Positions 47,220-58,091 of a stretch of 64,000 bases of DNA are shown piece by piece. Position 1 is the stretch's first letter. Each line of letters begins with the position of its first letter. The notes below the pieces were generated by a model. It was not told the DNA's origin and searched no databases. It worked only from the letters and a program-made list of their open reading frames with translations. The position numbers and the translations under genes were made by a program. Source of the DNA: Streptomyces silvae (lineage in GTDB: Bacteria; Actinomycetota; Actinomycetes; Streptomycetales; Streptomycetaceae); the NCBI RefSeq assembly GCF_016745505.1, contig NZ_JAERUC010000034.1, positions 26,542 to 90,541 on the forward strand. Direction: 5' to 3'.

Positions 47220-47672
47220 ATGGCCGAGACGTCGGAAGAGGCGATACGCGCCTATTGGAAGGAGCACCGAGAACAACTGCGGCAGTGTGAGACCCAGCGC
47301 TCCACATTGACGAACCTCCTGCTCATCGTCACGGCAGCCCTGAGCGGTCTGATCGTCCAGCAGAAGTTCACGCTGAACGTTCTGCCTTTGTGCCTCTTCG
47401 TCGCGACGACTGGAGTCTACGGGGCTGTGGCGGTGGCCAAGTACTACGAGCGGGCCTCCTACCACCTCACCCAGGCACGGGCGTTGTCCCGAGACCTGGC
47501 GGACCGGGGCGTGCTGGGGTCCGATGAAGGGCTCGCCCGGGCACGCGCGGCGCACTACCGCGCGTTTCCCCGGCTGCACCGGCTTCGGCTTCACCGCCTG
47601 TGGGTAGGGCTGCACCTCGCTATAGCCCTCTACGGGCTCGCCCTCCTTCTCGTCTGTGTGATTGTCGCCTGA
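47220..47672 (+). CDS. Three-TM membrane protein, divergent partner of DUF4062
   Basis: A 150-residue membrane protein: a soluble helical N-terminus (EEAIRAYWKEHREQLRQCE), a helical hairpin of two transmembrane segments (about 31-48 and 52-70), a conserved-looking YYERASYHLTQAR after the hairpin, a basic linker and a third segment at the C-terminus (LHLAIALYGLALLLVCVIVA). This resembles small membrane partners or effectors of conflict systems such as SLATT-type proteins, without a firm match. The ATG at 47,220 has GGGGG five to nine bases upstream. Pairing with a DUF4062 protein suggests a sensor/effector couple, which is inference. Confidence 0.6.
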   Translation: MAETSEEAIRAYWKEHREQLRQCETQRSTLTNLLLIVTAALSGLIVQQKFTLNVLPLCLFVATTGVYGAVAVAKYYERASYHLTQARALSRDLADRGVLGSDEGLARARAAHYRAFPRLHRLRLHRLWVGLHLAIALYGLALLLVCVIVA

Positions 47673-47937
47673 CGACTCAGGGAGAAGGAGCACAACACAC
47701 GTGCGGCGCTCTGGTGCGGTCAACTGCCGCCTGAGCAGTAGTTGTCGCACTGCCTGCCTGGACCCCGTGATCCGCTCTGGTTCTTCGCGGCACCGCCAGG
47801 TTGTCTCCACAGCACTCCCTTGCTCTGAATGAGCTGCCCCGAGTTTCGTAGCGTCCGATCTTGATTGGTTCAGGCGGACTGCGGGATTTGCTCCTGGCTC
47901 CGCCAGAAGGCTTCTTCGTCCGCTCCCACGACCGGCC

Positions 47938-48150
47938 ATGCGCAATCCGTCGCGGCTGTGCTTCTCCAGCGGTTCAGCTCCACCCAGCGAGCGTGGCGCG
48001 CACCTCGCCCGTCGGCTCTTGCTGCACCAGCTCGACGCATGGGGCGTGCCGCACGGTAGCGAGGCATCTGACACCGCCGCGCTGCTCGTCGCGGAAGTCG
48101 CTGCCAACGCCGCCCCGCACGGCCGCCTTCCGGCCGGTACATCGAGGTCG
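47938..48150 (+). pseudogene. N-terminal part of a split GHKL ATPase (anti-sigma-like)
   Basis: The frame reads RGAHLARRLLLHQLDAWG, then ASDTAALLVAEVAANAAPHG, the N-terminal helix and N box of the small Streptomyces ATP-binding proteins related to anti-sigma kinases. After PHGR the sequence becomes unrelated. The matching C-terminal part starts at about 48,880, so roughly 720 bp have been inserted. Confidence 0.65.
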
Positions 48151-48879
48151 CCGCCGAGGTCCTCGGCCGGACCCTCTTCCCGCGCGTTACCCCTGCCCTA
48201 CGTGCTGATTCGGCGCAGGGCGAGGAGCGTCGCGTCGTCGGTGCGGGTCGTCCAGGCGGGCCGCGAGGTGGTCGACGTAGTCCTGGAGTCCGGCGTGGCC
48301 GGCGCCTGGGGCGGCTTCCCGGAAACAGGTTGCGCAGCTACGAGAAGGCGGCGCGTGTCATGGTCCGGGTCGGCCGGACGACGTTCGATCAGGGCGGTCC
48401 GAGCACTTCAGGACGAGGTCACCGATATCCTGCGGCGTGGCGATGGCGGTGCAGGTCGCGCCGGGGCAGGACACCCAGAGAGAGCCCGGGCCCGCCGCCG
48501 TGGGTCGGTAGCTGGGTGGCGTGACCATCGTGCATCAGGAGGGGGCGCGATCTCCCGTGCAGGCCCAGCGAAGCAGCGCGCATGCCCGCGCTGAAAATCC
48601 TGCCTGAACAGGTGGTGCCTCGTCGAGGCATGTGAGGGGGCGGTACGTGTGCCGGTCACCCGAATCGTCGGCCGGCCGGACGGAACCGGCGTCGGCGACG
48701 CCTTCCCTCACGGCTTTCCGGTCGTCTCCAAGCCCCGCACCGACCTCGAGTCCCGCGGTGTCACCGTCGTCGAGAACCGAGCCAGCCTCGCCCGGCTCCC
48801 GTTCGTCGCCGAACTCGCCGTCCTCTACGGCATCCCCGGACGGGGCTTCGCCCCGCCCCTTTCCCACAACGAGAGCCTG
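48151..48879. other. Segment inserted into the split ATPase gene
   Basis: No intact gene. From 48,649 a plus-strand frame (VTRIVGRPDGTGVGDAFP, later VTVVENRASLARLP) runs in phase into the ATPase C-terminus. It may be a fragment of another gene joined there. I cannot identify it. Confidence 0.35.
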
Positions 48880-49146
48880 GGCGTCGTCCGAATCGCGGTG
48901 ACCGACCTTCACCTCGCCCGGTTGGCGCGACCGGCTCCCGATCCGGACGAGGGCGGAGGCCGCAGAGTGCTCCTCGTTGACGCGCTCGCCGCTGACTGGC
49001 GCCTGCGTGACCACTCCCGGCCCGGGAAGACGGTCCGGGCGGAGTGCGCAACGGCTCCCCGTTTCATCGGGCCCGTCGGGGCCAGCAGGTATGGCGTTCG
49101 GTCGACCGGACGGTCGGCCCCGAAGATCCGCCCAGGGCATTACTGA
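48880..49146 (+). pseudogene. C-terminal part of the split GHKL ATPase
   Basis: The frame reads VRIAVTDLHLARL, then GRRVLLVDALAADWRLRD and PGKTVRAECA, the G2-box region and closing strand of the same small ATPase family whose N-terminus is at 47,938-48,150. The G1 box is degraded. Together the two parts make an almost complete ancestral protein, interrupted by foreign sequence. Confidence 0.6.
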
Positions 49147-49248
49147 CATGGGCGGAGCGGTATTAGGGTTGCTCTCCGAGCGGTGCCCTGACCGCTTTCG
49201 AGGGGGAAACGGTCGTCGCCCAGGGCATCGGGGGTGAGGGGAGCCGCC

Positions 49249-50838
49249 GTGCAGGCGCTGTACGCCGTCAGTTTCGACATCCGGTCCGCCCAGGAGCAGC
49301 CGGGCCGCGTCTACGAGAGCCTTCGCGGCCATCTCGCCGACTGGCTCGGCCACCACGGACGCGTACCGGCACCTTCGGTGGCCGAACTCGACCGGGATGG
49401 CCGGGCGGTGCTCGTCGGCAAGTTTCCCGGCCATGGTGACCGCACAGTGAGCTGGACCGTGGCGGGCGACGAACTCACCCGCGCGCTGCGCATGACCATC
49501 CATCAGCCGCTGTCTACTGGACCGGCCCAGTTCGTCACCCGGGTCACGGTCTCCGAGTGGGAGGAAGGCGGTGGCGGGCTCAGGATCGTCATGGGCAGGG
49601 AGATCCCCGACGGTTGGATAGCACCGGTGCAGGATCCACAGCTCAAGCGCCCGAACCTGCTGCGGGCGGTGCTCGGCGACCAGGAGCTCGAAGTGCGGGT
49701 GCTGAGCCAGCTCGCCACGGGGCGGTACGAGAGGATCCGGGAGGAGAGCCATGCTGACGTACTCCTTGATGTCCTGGCGCTGCGCACGCGGCTCCCCATT
49801 CTCCTGATACATCCCAGGGACCAGGCGGGATGGAGCGCGGCGGCCGACGCTTCGGGCCAACTCGCTGGCCTGGCCCAGGTGGTGACCCTGAACTACGTGA
49901 CTGCACAAGCCGTCCGGCGAACCCACGAGCAGTTGGCCGTACCCAGCGGTGGCGCCCGGCTGGTCTGGCCCGACCTCGGCTTGGAACACCCCTCGTACTC
50001 GCGTGAGGAGGTGTCCCAGACGTCCTTCGTGGAACGGCGATTGATGCTGTCGCTCGCCCATCTTTCTGTCATCGCCCGTGGCAGTGACACGGCGTGGGAA
50101 CGTGCGCGGCAGGCTTCGTACCGCGCGGGAGCCCGTAGGGCGGCGGAGCAGTTGTCGCGCGCCCAAGCCGCCGGAGACACGACCGCCGAGCTCGAAGCCC
50201 TGCAGAAACGTGTCCGGCAGCTCGAAGAGGACGCCACGTCCTGGGAGGACATGGCACAGAGCTGCATGGAGGAACGCGACAAGGCGCGAGACGATGCCGC
50301 CACCGCTGAGGCCCTGCGTCAGGACCGGGACTACTGGAAGAACGAGTACTTGGGCCTGTCGAAGGGCGGGAGCGGGCGGGCGGCCACATTCGATGCCTGG
50401 AGCGAGATCCCTTCTTTGGGATCGGATGCCGTGCTCACTTTCGAAGCTCTCGCCAAGGCGTCGGAGGAGCACATCGTGTTCACGGCGAAAGCGGCACGCG
50501 CCTGGAAGGACTCCCGCTACCCGTACCCCCAGGAGATGACCGACCGGCTGACCGCCCTCGCGCAGGCTGCGATGGACCTGTACTCCAATTCCGGCAAGAT
50601 GCCCAGGCTGGCCCAGTGGTTCTACGACAACCACGGACTGAAATTCGCGCCCAACGACGAGAAACTTAGCAAGGACAAGGACAAGCGTTATTTCACGTTC
50701 AACGGGAAGCGCTGGGACGGATTGCCGCACATCAAGGTACGGGACGCCGTCTCGCCCAACGAGGTCGGACGCATCTACTTCGCCCTCGACTCCGAGGAGA
50801 AGCGGTTCATCGTGAACCATGTGGGACTGCACCTGTAG
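49249..50838 (+). CDS. Coiled-coil protein with RelE-like C-terminal domain, function unknown
   Basis: A 529-residue soluble protein. The N-terminal ~280 residues are alpha/beta with no motif I recognise. Residues about 290-370 form a charged coiled coil (AELEALQKRVRQLEED and flanks). The C-terminal ~100 residues contain AQWFYDNHGLKFAPND and, at the end, KVRDAVSPNEVGRIYFALD then FIVNHVGLHL. The end resembles a RelE/HigB-type fold (R-I-Y-F, H-x-G-x-HL) but is embedded in a large protein. GTG 49,249 has GAGGGGAG six bases upstream; I prefer it over GTG 49,234. It is the last intact island gene. An abortive-infection or defence role is possible. Confidence 0.6.
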   Translation: MQALYAVSFDIRSAQEQPGRVYESLRGHLADWLGHHGRVPAPSVAELDRDGRAVLVGKFPGHGDRTVSWTVAGDELTRALRMTIHQPLSTGPAQFVTRVTVSEWEEGGGGLRIVMGREIPDGWIAPVQDPQLKRPNLLRAVLGDQELEVRVLSQLATGRYERIREESHADVLLDVLALRTRLPILLIHPRDQAGWSAAADASGQLAGLAQVVTLNYVTAQAVRRTHEQLAVPSGGARLVWPDLGLEHPSYSREEVSQTSFVERRLMLSLAHLSVIARGSDTAWERARQASYRAGARRAAEQLSRAQAAGDTTAELEALQKRVRQLEEDATSWEDMAQSCMEERDKARDDAATAEALRQDRDYWKNEYLGLSKGGSGRAATFDAWSEIPSLGSDAVLTFEALAKASEEHIVFTAKAARAWKDSRYPYPQEMTDRLTALAQAAMDLYSNSGKMPRLAQWFYDNHGLKFAPNDEKLSKDKDKRYFTFNGKRWDGLPHIKVRDAVSPNEVGRIYFALDSEEKRFIVNHVGLHL

Positions 50839-50943
50839 TCGGCCCTGGCCGGCACTTTGGCGGCCTGTTCACCGACTGTCGGCTGTGACGCTCGTTTGAC
50901 GCTCCAGGTACCCACACGCAGGATGGCGAGCTGAGAAATGGTG

Positions 50944-51153
50944 TCTGACCTGGGCTTTTCCGTGACTCGCCCAGGCCAACGTCTTTTCGATACTCATCAC
51001 GTGAAGAGCGCGGTGCACGGAAGCCCTTGCTCCTGGTTCAAAGTCCCAGAAAAGTCCCAGGGACTCCGTCACACCCCACCTTGACTCGCATTTGTGCAGG
51101 TCAGAAGGGGTGTGACGGTGCCATTCTTGCGGGCTTTCAGATGTCCCGGAAGA
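50944..51153. repeat. Right copy of the ~210-bp direct repeat (putative attR)
   Basis: The partner of 25,261-25,473. Its last ~17 bp are the stop and final codons of the MurA-type gene, the rest is that gene's 3' flank. The motif AGTCCCAGAAAAGTCCCAGG is identical in both copies. Confidence 0.75.
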
Positions 51154-52666
51154 TCTCGATCTGCGCGCCCACCGAGTTCAGCCGCTCCGCCAGCTCCTCG
51201 TAACCCCGGTTGATCACATACACGTTGCGCAGCACCGACGTGCCCTCGGCCGCCATCATCGCCAGCAGCACCACCACCGCCGGCCGCAGTGCGGGCGGGC
51301 ACATCATCTCGGCGGCGCGCCAGCGGGTGGGGCCCTCGACCAGGACGCGGTGCGGGTCCAGGAGCTGGAGCCTGCCGCCGAGGCGGTTGAGGTCGGTGAG
51401 GTAGATCGCGCGGTTGTCGTAGACCCAGTCGTGGATCAGGGTCTTGCCGTGCGCGGCAGCGGCGATCGCCGCGAAGAACGGCACGTTGTCGATGTTCAGC
51501 CCGGGGAAGGGCATCGGGTGGATCTTGTCGATCGGCGCCTCCAGCTTGGAAGGGCGGACCGTCAGGTCCACCAGCCGGGTGCGGCCGTTGTCGGCGGCGT
51601 ACTCCGCCGTACGGTCGCAGTCGACGCCCATCTCCTCCAGGACCGCAAGCTCGATCTCCAGGAACTCGATCGGGACCCGGCGGATCGTCAGCTCGGACTC
51701 GGTGACCACCGCGGCGGCCAGCAGGCTCATCGCCTCGACCGGGTCCTCGGAGGGGGAGTAGTCGACGTCCACGTCGATCTCCGGCACACCGTGCACGGTG
51801 AGGGTCGTCGTCCCGACCCCGTCGACCCGTACGCCGAGCGCCTCCAGGAAGAAGCACAGGTCCTGGACCATGTAGTTGGAGGACGCGTTGCGGATGACCG
51901 TCGTGCCGTCGTGCCGCGCGGCGGCCAGCAGCGCGTTCTCGGTCACCGTGTCGCCGCGCTCGGTCAGCACGATCGGGCGGTCCGGCCGGACCTCGTGGTC
52001 GACCTGCGCGTGGTACAGCCCGTCGGTCGCCGCGATCTCCAGGCCGAAGCGGCGCAGCGCGATCATGTGCGGCTCGATCGTGCGCGTGCCGAGGTCGCAG
52101 CCGCCGGCGTACGGCAGGGTGAAGCGGTCCTCGCGGTGCAGCAGCGGGCCGAGGAACATGATGATGGAGCGGGTGCGGCGCGCGGCGTCCGCGTCGATGG
52201 CCTCCAGCTCCAGCCGCTCGGGCGGCAGGATCTCCAGGTCGACGCCGTCGTTGATCCAGCGGGTGCGCACACCGATGGAGTTGAGGACCTCCAGCAGCCG
52301 GAAGACCTCCTCGATGCGGGCCACCCGGCGCAGCACGGTGCGGCCCTTGTTGAGCAGGGACCCGCAGAGCAGCGCGACGCAGGCGTTCTTGCTCGTCTTC
52401 ACGTCGATGGAGCCCGAGAGCCGGCGGCCGCCGACCACACGCAGATGCATGGGTCCGGCGTAGCCGAGCGACACGATCTCGCTGTCGAGGGCCTCGCCGA
52501 TACGGGCGATCATCTCAAGGCTGATGTTCTGGTTGCCACGTTCGATGCGGTTGACGGCGCTCTGGCTCGTGGCCAGCGCCTCGGCGAGCTGACTCTGTGT
52601 CCAGCCACGGTGCTGACGGGCGTCACGGATGAGCTTGCCGATACGGGCGAGGTAGTCGTCTTCCAT
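51137..52666 (-). CDS. murA: HTH-MurA fusion: UDP-GlcNAc 1-carboxyvinyltransferase with XRE domain
   Basis: A 509-residue protein. Residues 1-65 are an XRE-type helix-turn-helix (WTQSQLAEALATSQSAVNRI). Residues about 73-509 are an EPSP-synthase-fold MurA, which transfers enolpyruvate to UDP-GlcNAc in peptidoglycan synthesis. Lys93-Asn94 (TSKNA) and Cys190 in PYAGGCDLGTRT match the substrate-binding Lys-Asn and the catalytic cysteine that phosphoenolpyruvate and fosfomycin modify. It is longer than plain MurA (~420) because of the HTH. Fused forms occur in Streptomyces alongside a conventional murA. The HTH suggests it binds DNA, perhaps its own promoter. The island repeat coincides with its last codons and leaves the protein intact. 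Confidence 0.9.
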   Translation of the reverse strand: MEDDYLARIGKLIRDARQHRGWTQSQLAEALATSQSAVNRIERGNQNISLEMIARIGEALDSEIVSLGYAGPMHLRVVGGRRLSGSIDVKTSKNACVALLCGSLLNKGRTVLRRVARIEEVFRLLEVLNSIGVRTRWINDGVDLEILPPERLELEAIDADAARRTRSIIMFLGPLLHREDRFTLPYAGGCDLGTRTIEPHMIALRRFGLEIAATDGLYHAQVDHEVRPDRPIVLTERGDTVTENALLAAARHDGTTVIRNASSNYMVQDLCFFLEALGVRVDGVGTTTLTVHGVPEIDVDVDYSPSEDPVEAMSLLAAAVVTESELTIRRVPIEFLEIELAVLEEMGVDCDRTAEYAADNGRTRLVDLTVRPSKLEAPIDKIHPMPFPGLNIDNVPFFAAIAAAAHGKTLIHDWVYDNRAIYLTDLNRLGGRLQLLDPHRVLVEGPTRWRAAEMMCPPALRPAVVVLLAMMAAEGTSVLRNVYVINRGYEELAERLNSVGAQIEIFRDI

Positions 52667-52677
52667 GTCTGCACGCT

Positions 52678-52693
52678 ATCTCAGATATGAGAT
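52678..52693. promoter_or_regulatory. Palindrome upstream of the HTH-MurA gene
   Basis: ATCTCA-GATA-TGAGAT, 12 bp upstream of the ATG. The arms are perfect 6-bp inverted repeats in otherwise GC-rich sequence. It is a reasonable operator for the protein's own XRE domain. Confidence 0.5.
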
Positions 52694-52816
52694 GACGCTC
52701 GTGCCGGGGGTGTGGGGTTCGGGTGACGGTCGGGTGCCGGACCGCGGGCGGGCGCCTGATTGAAGGGTCAGCCGCGCCCGGCGGCCCGGCGTGCGGAGCT
52801 CCGCCGAACGGGTGAG

Positions 52817-53017
52817 TCAGCTGCGACGGCTGCGCTTGGTGGTCCTGCGCCAGCCGAAGGGGCCGGGCAGGTCCATCGACGTGGTGCGTCGGCCGGTGCT
52901 GCTCGTGGTCCGCCTCGGCCCGTGCCGTCCGCCGGAGGTGACGGACCACGAGCGGCGGTTGATGTTCAGCCGGACGCCCGGAAGGATCTGGAAGCTCTTA
53001 CGGAAGGTGAGCGGCAT
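52817..53017 (-). CDS. DUF4236 domain protein
   Basis: A 66-residue basic protein starting MPLTFRKSFQILPGVRLNIN, then a Ser/Thr/Gly/Arg-rich body (TSSTGRRTTSMDLPGPFG). This is the recognisable DUF4236 sequence, common in Streptomyces and phages; its function is unknown. GAGGAGG lies seven bases before the ATG. It follows the GNAT gene by 15 bp on the same strand, so the two may be cotranscribed. The 52,694-52,816 gap to the MurA promoter shows nothing else. Confidence 0.85.
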   Translation of the reverse strand: MPLTFRKSFQILPGVRLNINRRSWSVTSGGRHGPRRTTSSTGRRTTSMDLPGPFGWRRTTKRSRRS

Positions 53018-53032
53018 TCTGTGCCTCCTCTG

Positions 53033-53764
53033 TCAGGAGTACGCCTGTCCCGAAGCCGCCGGGTCATGCGTGCCGGCCCGTGATCCGGGGCGTCGGTGTC
53101 CCGCCGGGCCCGGCCCCCGCAGGGCGTTGGCCAAGGGGGCTGTCACGCGCCATCCGGTCGCCTCGTACAGCGCCCGCCCCTCCGCCGACGAGGCCAGCAG
53201 TCCGACCGTCGCGCCCTGTTCGGCGGCCGCGTCGGTGAGCGCGCGCATGATCAGGCGGCCCAGGCCGCGGCGCCGGTGGGCGAGGTGGGTCTCGACCTTG
53301 TCGACGACGGCGGTGGCGCCGGTGACGGCCGTCTGGCCCCGCGCGGCCTGCGTGCCGTCGGCCGCGCACACCCGGGCGTGGGTCACGCCGTCGCGGGTCC
53401 AGGTGCGGAGCCGGTAGCCGTCGGGGAGGAGGGGCGGGAGGGCCGGGGTGCGGGCGGAGTGGAGCGGGGCCGACATCAGGTGGCCCGGTTCGCCGGAGAG
53501 GGACCAGCCCGGTGCGATCCACGGCGCGAGCGCCTCCGCCCGTACGAACGCCTTCAGCCGGACACCGGGCCTGGTCGTGCCCGCGGTGACCTCGCGTACG
53601 GTCGCGGCGTCGGCGGTGGTCAGGACGTGGCTCACGGCGTGCCGGGGAGGGCCCGTGGTCACGGTGAAGCCCCAGGGCGCGGGGTCCGGCTCGGCCGCTC
53701 CCCGCGAGAGGGCCCAGCCGTGGACCCATGCCCGTACGGCCTCGGAGGTGGTGGTGAAGTGCAC
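53033..53764 (-). CDS. GNAT family N-acetyltransferase
   Basis: A 243-residue protein whose C-terminal half carries the GNAT core: VVDKVETHLAHRRRGLGRLI is the acetyl-CoA-binding motif A (R-R-x-G-L-G), followed by QGATVGLLASSAEGRALYEA. The N-terminal half is a divergent domain that may define the substrate. GTG 53,764 has GGAAGG six bases upstream; the frame extends to 53,920 but the added part is basic and crosses the palindrome at 53,888. The substrate is unknown. It is divergent from acnA. Confidence 0.8.
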   Translation of the reverse strand: MHFTTTSEAVRAWVHGWALSRGAAEPDPAPWGFTVTTGPPRHAVSHVLTTADAATVREVTAGTTRPGVRLKAFVRAEALAPWIAPGWSLSGEPGHLMSAPLHSARTPALPPLLPDGYRLRTWTRDGVTHARVCAADGTQAARGQTAVTGATAVVDKVETHLAHRRRGLGRLIMRALTDAAAEQGATVGLLASSAEGRALYEATGWRVTAPLANALRGPGPAGHRRPGSRAGTHDPAASGQAYS

Positions 53765-53887
53765 GGCGCCTTCCCGGACGGGGGTGGATCGGCGTCGAAA
53801 TCTACCGGTCCCGCCGCGCGCGTCATCGCGGACCGGCGCGGGACACGGACGCCCGGGCATGACCGCGCGGCGGCGATGTACTAGAGT

Positions 53888-53905
53888 TATCTCGACATCG
53901 AGATA
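53888..53905. promoter_or_regulatory. Perfect 18-bp inverted repeat between GNAT gene and acnA
   Basis: TATCTCGA-CA-TCGAGATA, a perfect 8-bp inverted repeat with a 2-bp centre, 144 bp upstream of the acnA start and 124 bp upstream of the GNAT start. The symmetry and AT content mark it as an operator for a dimeric regulator. I cannot name the regulator. Confidence 0.6.
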
Positions 53906-53933
53906 TCTGCCGAGGCGCACCGCAGCCGCCGCT

Positions 53934-53970
53934 CGGTAAGGGTTACCTAACTAATCCTTACCTTAGCGGA
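53934..53970. promoter_or_regulatory. AT-rich repeats resembling an iron box upstream of acnA
   Basis: The stretch contains GGTAAGGGTTACC and CTAACTAATCCTTACCTTAG. On the minus strand, CTAAGGTAAGG matches the half-site of DmdR/IdeR iron boxes (TTAGGTTAGG...), but the second half is weak. It also overlaps the likely -10/-35 region of acnA. Aconitase needs a 4Fe-4S cluster, so iron control is plausible but unproven. Confidence 0.35.
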
Positions 53971-54021
53971 TGGTGGGGGCCGCAGGCGGCGCCGGCCGCA
54001 CATGAGGCGCGGCGCGGTTGA

Positions 54022-56763
<2,742 letters not shown>

Positions 56764-56781
56764 AGGCACCGCGAAGTGAGC

Positions 56782-56811
56782 GAGGGCCGCACCCCGGTGG
56801 GTGCGGCCCTC
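56782..56811 (+). terminator. acnA intrinsic terminator
   Basis: A perfect 13-bp stem (GAGGGCCGCACCC and its complement) with loop CGGT, 19 bp after the acnA stop, followed by TCCCGTT. Confidence 0.85.
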
Positions 56812-56833
56812 TCCCGTTAGGCTCGAAGGTCTG

Positions 56834-58063
56834 ATGAAGAACACCCTCACCTCGCCGGCGGCCAAGGCCGGACACGAGTCCGTGCGCCGTCACAACCTCA
56901 GCCTGGTCCTGCGGACCGTCCGCGCGGAGGGGGAGGTCACCCGGGCACGGGTGGCGAGCCTCGTGGGACTCACCAGGGCCGCCGTGTCCTCACTCGTCGA
57001 GGAGCTGCTCGCGCTGGACTGCCTCAGCGAGTCCGGCAAGACCTCCAGCGGATCGGCCGGACGCCCCGGCACCGTACTGAAGCTCTCCAGGACCGGCCCG
57101 GCGGGGCTCGGTGTGGAGATCAACATCGATTACGTCTCCGTGTGCGCCGTCGACCTCACCGGCACCGACCGCGTCCGGGTCACCGAGCACACCGACCACC
57201 GGGACGTCCCGCCCGCCGAGGTCCTGGCCCACGCCGCCCGGCTCACCAACCGTGTCATCGCCTCCACGCGGGAGCAGGAGCTGCGGGTGGTCGGCGTCGA
57301 GCTGGCGCTGCCCGGCCTCGTCTCCGGCGGCGTCGTCCGGCAGGCACCCAACCTCGGCTGGAGCAGGGTCGCCGCCGAGGGCATCTTCGGGCAGGCGCTC
57401 AGCACACTGCGCCCGGCCGGACGGGCGCTCGCCGTCGGCTCCGACAACGAGGCCAATCTGGCCGCCCTCGCCGAGCTGTGGTTCGGCGGACTCGGCGGCG
57501 TACGCACCTTCCTCTATCTCACCGGTGAGATCGGCGTCGGCGGCGCGCTCGTGGTGAACGGCGAGATGCTGCGCGGCGCCCACGGTTTCGCCGGGGAGAT
57601 CGGCCATGTCGTCGTCGACCCGAAGGGCCCCCTCTGCCGGTGCGGCGCGCACGGCTGCCTGGAGCAGTACGCCGGCCGGGCCGCCCTGCTGCGCGCGGCC
57701 GGGATGGACCCGGACACCGGCGTACGCGGGATCGCCGAGCTGGAACAGCGCGCTGCGGCCGGCCAGAAGAAGGCCCTCGGGGCGCTGCGCGAGGCGGGGG
57801 ACAGGCTGGGCGTGGTGCTGGCCGGCGCGGTGAACCTCTTCGACCCCGAGGCCGTCGTCCTCGGCGGGATCTACCGCGGCCTCATGCCGTGGCTGGAGGA
57901 GTCCGCGGACGCCCAGCTCACCGCGCGGGTGGTGTCCGGCCGCTGGCACGAGAACGGCAGCCGGCTGCGGGCCTCCTCCGTCTCCGGCGACGCGGCGCGG
58001 GGCGCGGCGGCCCGGGTGGTGCACGAGGTGCTGGAGAACCCGGCGGCGTACGCCCTGCGATGA
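56834..58063 (+). CDS. ROK family transcriptional regulator/sugar kinase-like protein
   Basis: A 409-residue protein with an N-terminal winged helix (VTRARVASLVGLTRAAVSSL) and a ROK actin-like domain. The zinc motif CRCGAHGC and the EIGHVVVD segment before it are ROK signatures. The phosphate-binding DxGxT loop is replaced (GVEINIDYVSV), as in XylR/NagC-type repressors, so it is likely a sugar-responsive regulator rather than a kinase. ATG 56,834 is preceded by AAGG. It converges on the YihY gene with 28 bp between stops. Its target genes are not adjacent. Confidence 0.85.
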   Translation: MKNTLTSPAAKAGHESVRRHNLSLVLRTVRAEGEVTRARVASLVGLTRAAVSSLVEELLALDCLSESGKTSSGSAGRPGTVLKLSRTGPAGLGVEINIDYVSVCAVDLTGTDRVRVTEHTDHRDVPPAEVLAHAARLTNRVIASTREQELRVVGVELALPGLVSGGVVRQAPNLGWSRVAAEGIFGQALSTLRPAGRALAVGSDNEANLAALAELWFGGLGGVRTFLYLTGEIGVGGALVVNGEMLRGAHGFAGEIGHVVVDPKGPLCRCGAHGCLEQYAGRAALLRAAGMDPDTGVRGIAELEQRAAAGQKKALGALREAGDRLGVVLAGAVNLFDPEAVVLGGIYRGLMPWLEESADAQLTARVVSGRWHENGSRLRASSVSGDAARGAAARVVHEVLENPAAYALR

Positions 58064-58091
58064 GGGCGTACGCCGGTGCGGAGGCCGCGGC

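Larger units (their letters stand above)
25261..51153. mobile_element. Decayed genomic island flanked by direct repeats
   Basis: Two direct copies of about 210 bp, at 25,261-25,473 and 50,944-51,153, bound a 25.7-kb segment. The segment is rich in insertion sequences, broken genes, polymorphic toxins and restriction-type genes, unlike either flank. A dead tyrosine-recombinase 3' end lies 420 bp inside the left copy. The right copy covers the last codons and downstream region of the MurA-type gene, so integration at that 3' end would leave the gene intact. This fits an old integrative element. No replication, transfer or excision genes remain. Confidence 0.6.
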
